This document shows, in pieces, positions 6,995 through 7,339 of a DNA stretch of 7,339 bases (position 1 is the stretch's first letter; each line of letters starts with the position of its first letter). The translations under genes and the position numbers were made by a program. The stretch is from contig CAKZPJ010000616.1 in the NCBI GenBank assembly GCA_937138955.1, positions 1 to 7,339 on the forward strand. Reading direction: 5' to 3'. Below the pieces are notes generated by a model. It was not told the DNA's origin. It made no database searches and was given only the letters and a program-made list of their open reading frames with translations. The DNA comes from an uncultured Flammeovirgaceae bacterium (GTDB taxonomy: Bacteria > Bacteroidota > Bacteroidia > Cytophagales > Cyclobacteriaceae).

Positions 6995-7038
6995 GTAGGT
7001 AAAGGTACAGAAAGATTTTGAAATTTGTAACTACCTAC
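6995..7038. repeat. Spaced 7-bp inverted repeat upstream of the arginine operon
   Basis: GTAGGTA at 6995-7001 and TACCTAC at 7032-7038 are exact inverted copies 30 bp apart. They might form a large stem-loop or a pair of protein-binding half-sites, but nothing else supports either reading. Confidence 0.2.
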
Positions 7039-7131
7039 ACCTTGCCATTAGAGTTTTAGGCCATATTTCGTGCATTACGGCATAAATTAGCCATATGCGT
7101 CCCATTTTTAGTAAGCTTTAGATCATAAAGT

Positions 7132-7150
7132 AATTCATTTCTCATGAATT
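7132..7150. repeat. Inverted repeat at the end of the right-edge gene
   Basis: AATTCAT (7132-7138) and ATGAATT (7144-7150) are perfect inverted copies around TTCTC, and the right arm touches the stop codon of the minus-strand partial gene. It could mark the transcript end of that gene, but the stem is A/T-rich and no T-run follows on the minus strand. The half-sites resemble E. coli ARG-box halves turned outward, which is the wrong orientation for an ArgR site. Confidence 0.3.
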
Positions 7151-7338
7151 TATTTTACCGGTTGAGAAGATTTTATATCGGCATTCTCAATTCGATCCCA
7201 ACTGAGAGGTTTATAAGCACATTCGCTATTATTAAAACTGGAGAGCCACATATCAGCCTTTTTCTTTACTCGATCGCCGTGCGACAAATGATCGGTATCG
7301 GCTCGCGACAGTTCAACTGAAACAATGCCAGTCGGGAC
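7150..7338 (-). CDS. C-terminal fragment of an unrecognised protein (5' end outside window)
   Basis: On the minus strand one frame is open from the right edge for 62 codons and ends in TAA at 7152-7150. The other two minus frames were not checked in full, but one of them stops within nine codons. The peptide has a protein-like composition, with ordered segments such as GIVSVELSRADTDHLSHGD and MWLSSFNNSECAYKPLSWD, and one cysteine. I do not recognise the family. It runs in the same direction as the arginine operon but is separated from it by 293 bp and is probably a separate unit. Confidence 0.5.
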   Translation of the reverse strand, partial: VPTGIVSVELSRADTDHLSHGDRVKKKADMWLSSFNNSECAYKPLSWDRIENADIKSSQPVK

Positions 7339-7339
7339 C

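Larger units (their letters stand above)
6857..7149. other. Spacer upstream of the arginine operon
   Basis: This 293-bp stretch has no convincing reading frame on either strand and should contain the promoter and leader of the GNAT-argG-argC operon. Minus-strand octamers close to the -7 element TAnnTTTG occur at 7007-7000 (TACCTTTA) and 6907-6900 (TACTTTCG). Neither has a good TTG at the right distance, so I do not call a promoter. An argR gene, which I recall near this operon in some Bacteroidota, is not present. Confidence 0.6.

Noticed and set aside
7000..7007. TACCTTTA as a -7 promoter element of the arginine operon
   Set aside because: It is one base off the Bacteroidota consensus but has no TTG at a suitable distance upstream on the minus strand.
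7132..7150. ArgR (ARG box) site upstream of the arginine operon
   Set aside because: The ATTCA and TGAAT halves are in the opposite order to an E. coli ARG box, lie over 270 bp from the first gene, and fit better as the end of the neighbouring gene.

Overview
The window looks like chromosomal DNA from a member of the Bacteroidota, probably Cytophagia/Cytophagales-like. I infer this from three things. The order GNAT acyltransferase - argG - argC is the arrangement typical of that phylum. The ArgG motifs are of the type I associate with Bacteroidota. The gene starts lack Shine-Dalgarno sequences and are preceded by A/T-rich or pyrimidine-rich leaders. No genus can be named from the sequence alone.

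Layout, left to right. Bases 2-1675 (+) are the 3' part of a large gene cut by the left edge; its visible N-terminal part resembles DUF4230 and the remaining ~365 residues are unrecognised. It converges on a minus-strand pair: a secreted GH32-type glycoside hydrolase (2214-3743) followed 19 bp later by a small lipoprotein with an NTF2/DUF4440-like fold (1721-2194). A hairpin lies in the 45-bp convergent gap. Upstream of the hydrolase is a 275-bp spacer (3744-4018) with a near-perfect 22-bp palindrome that may be an operator. Further right, also on the minus strand, is a compact arginine-biosynthesis operon in transcription order: GNAT acyltransferase (6856-6200), argG (6203-4980), argC (4999-4019). 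Its reading frames overlap by 4 and 20 bp. A 293-bp spacer with short repeats (6857-7149) separates it from the C-terminal end of another minus-strand gene cut by the right edge (7150-7338).

The three arginine genes cover first-step acylation of glutamate (inferred for the GNAT protein), reduction of N-acyl-glutamyl-phosphate (ArgC), and formation of argininosuccinate from citrulline and aspartate (ArgG). The rest of the pathway (argB, argD, argF, deacylase, argH) is not in the window: argC is followed by the hydrolase, so the operon appears to end here. The hydrolase-lipoprotein pair looks like an independent accessory unit without SusC/SusD genes in view.

I found no RNA gene, CRISPR array, insertion sequence or clear new multi-gene system. 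The most useful leads are the altered active-site motifs of the GH32 protein, the palindrome in front of it, the four-cysteine tail of the acyltransferase and the uncharacterised C-terminal part of the DUF4230-like protein.
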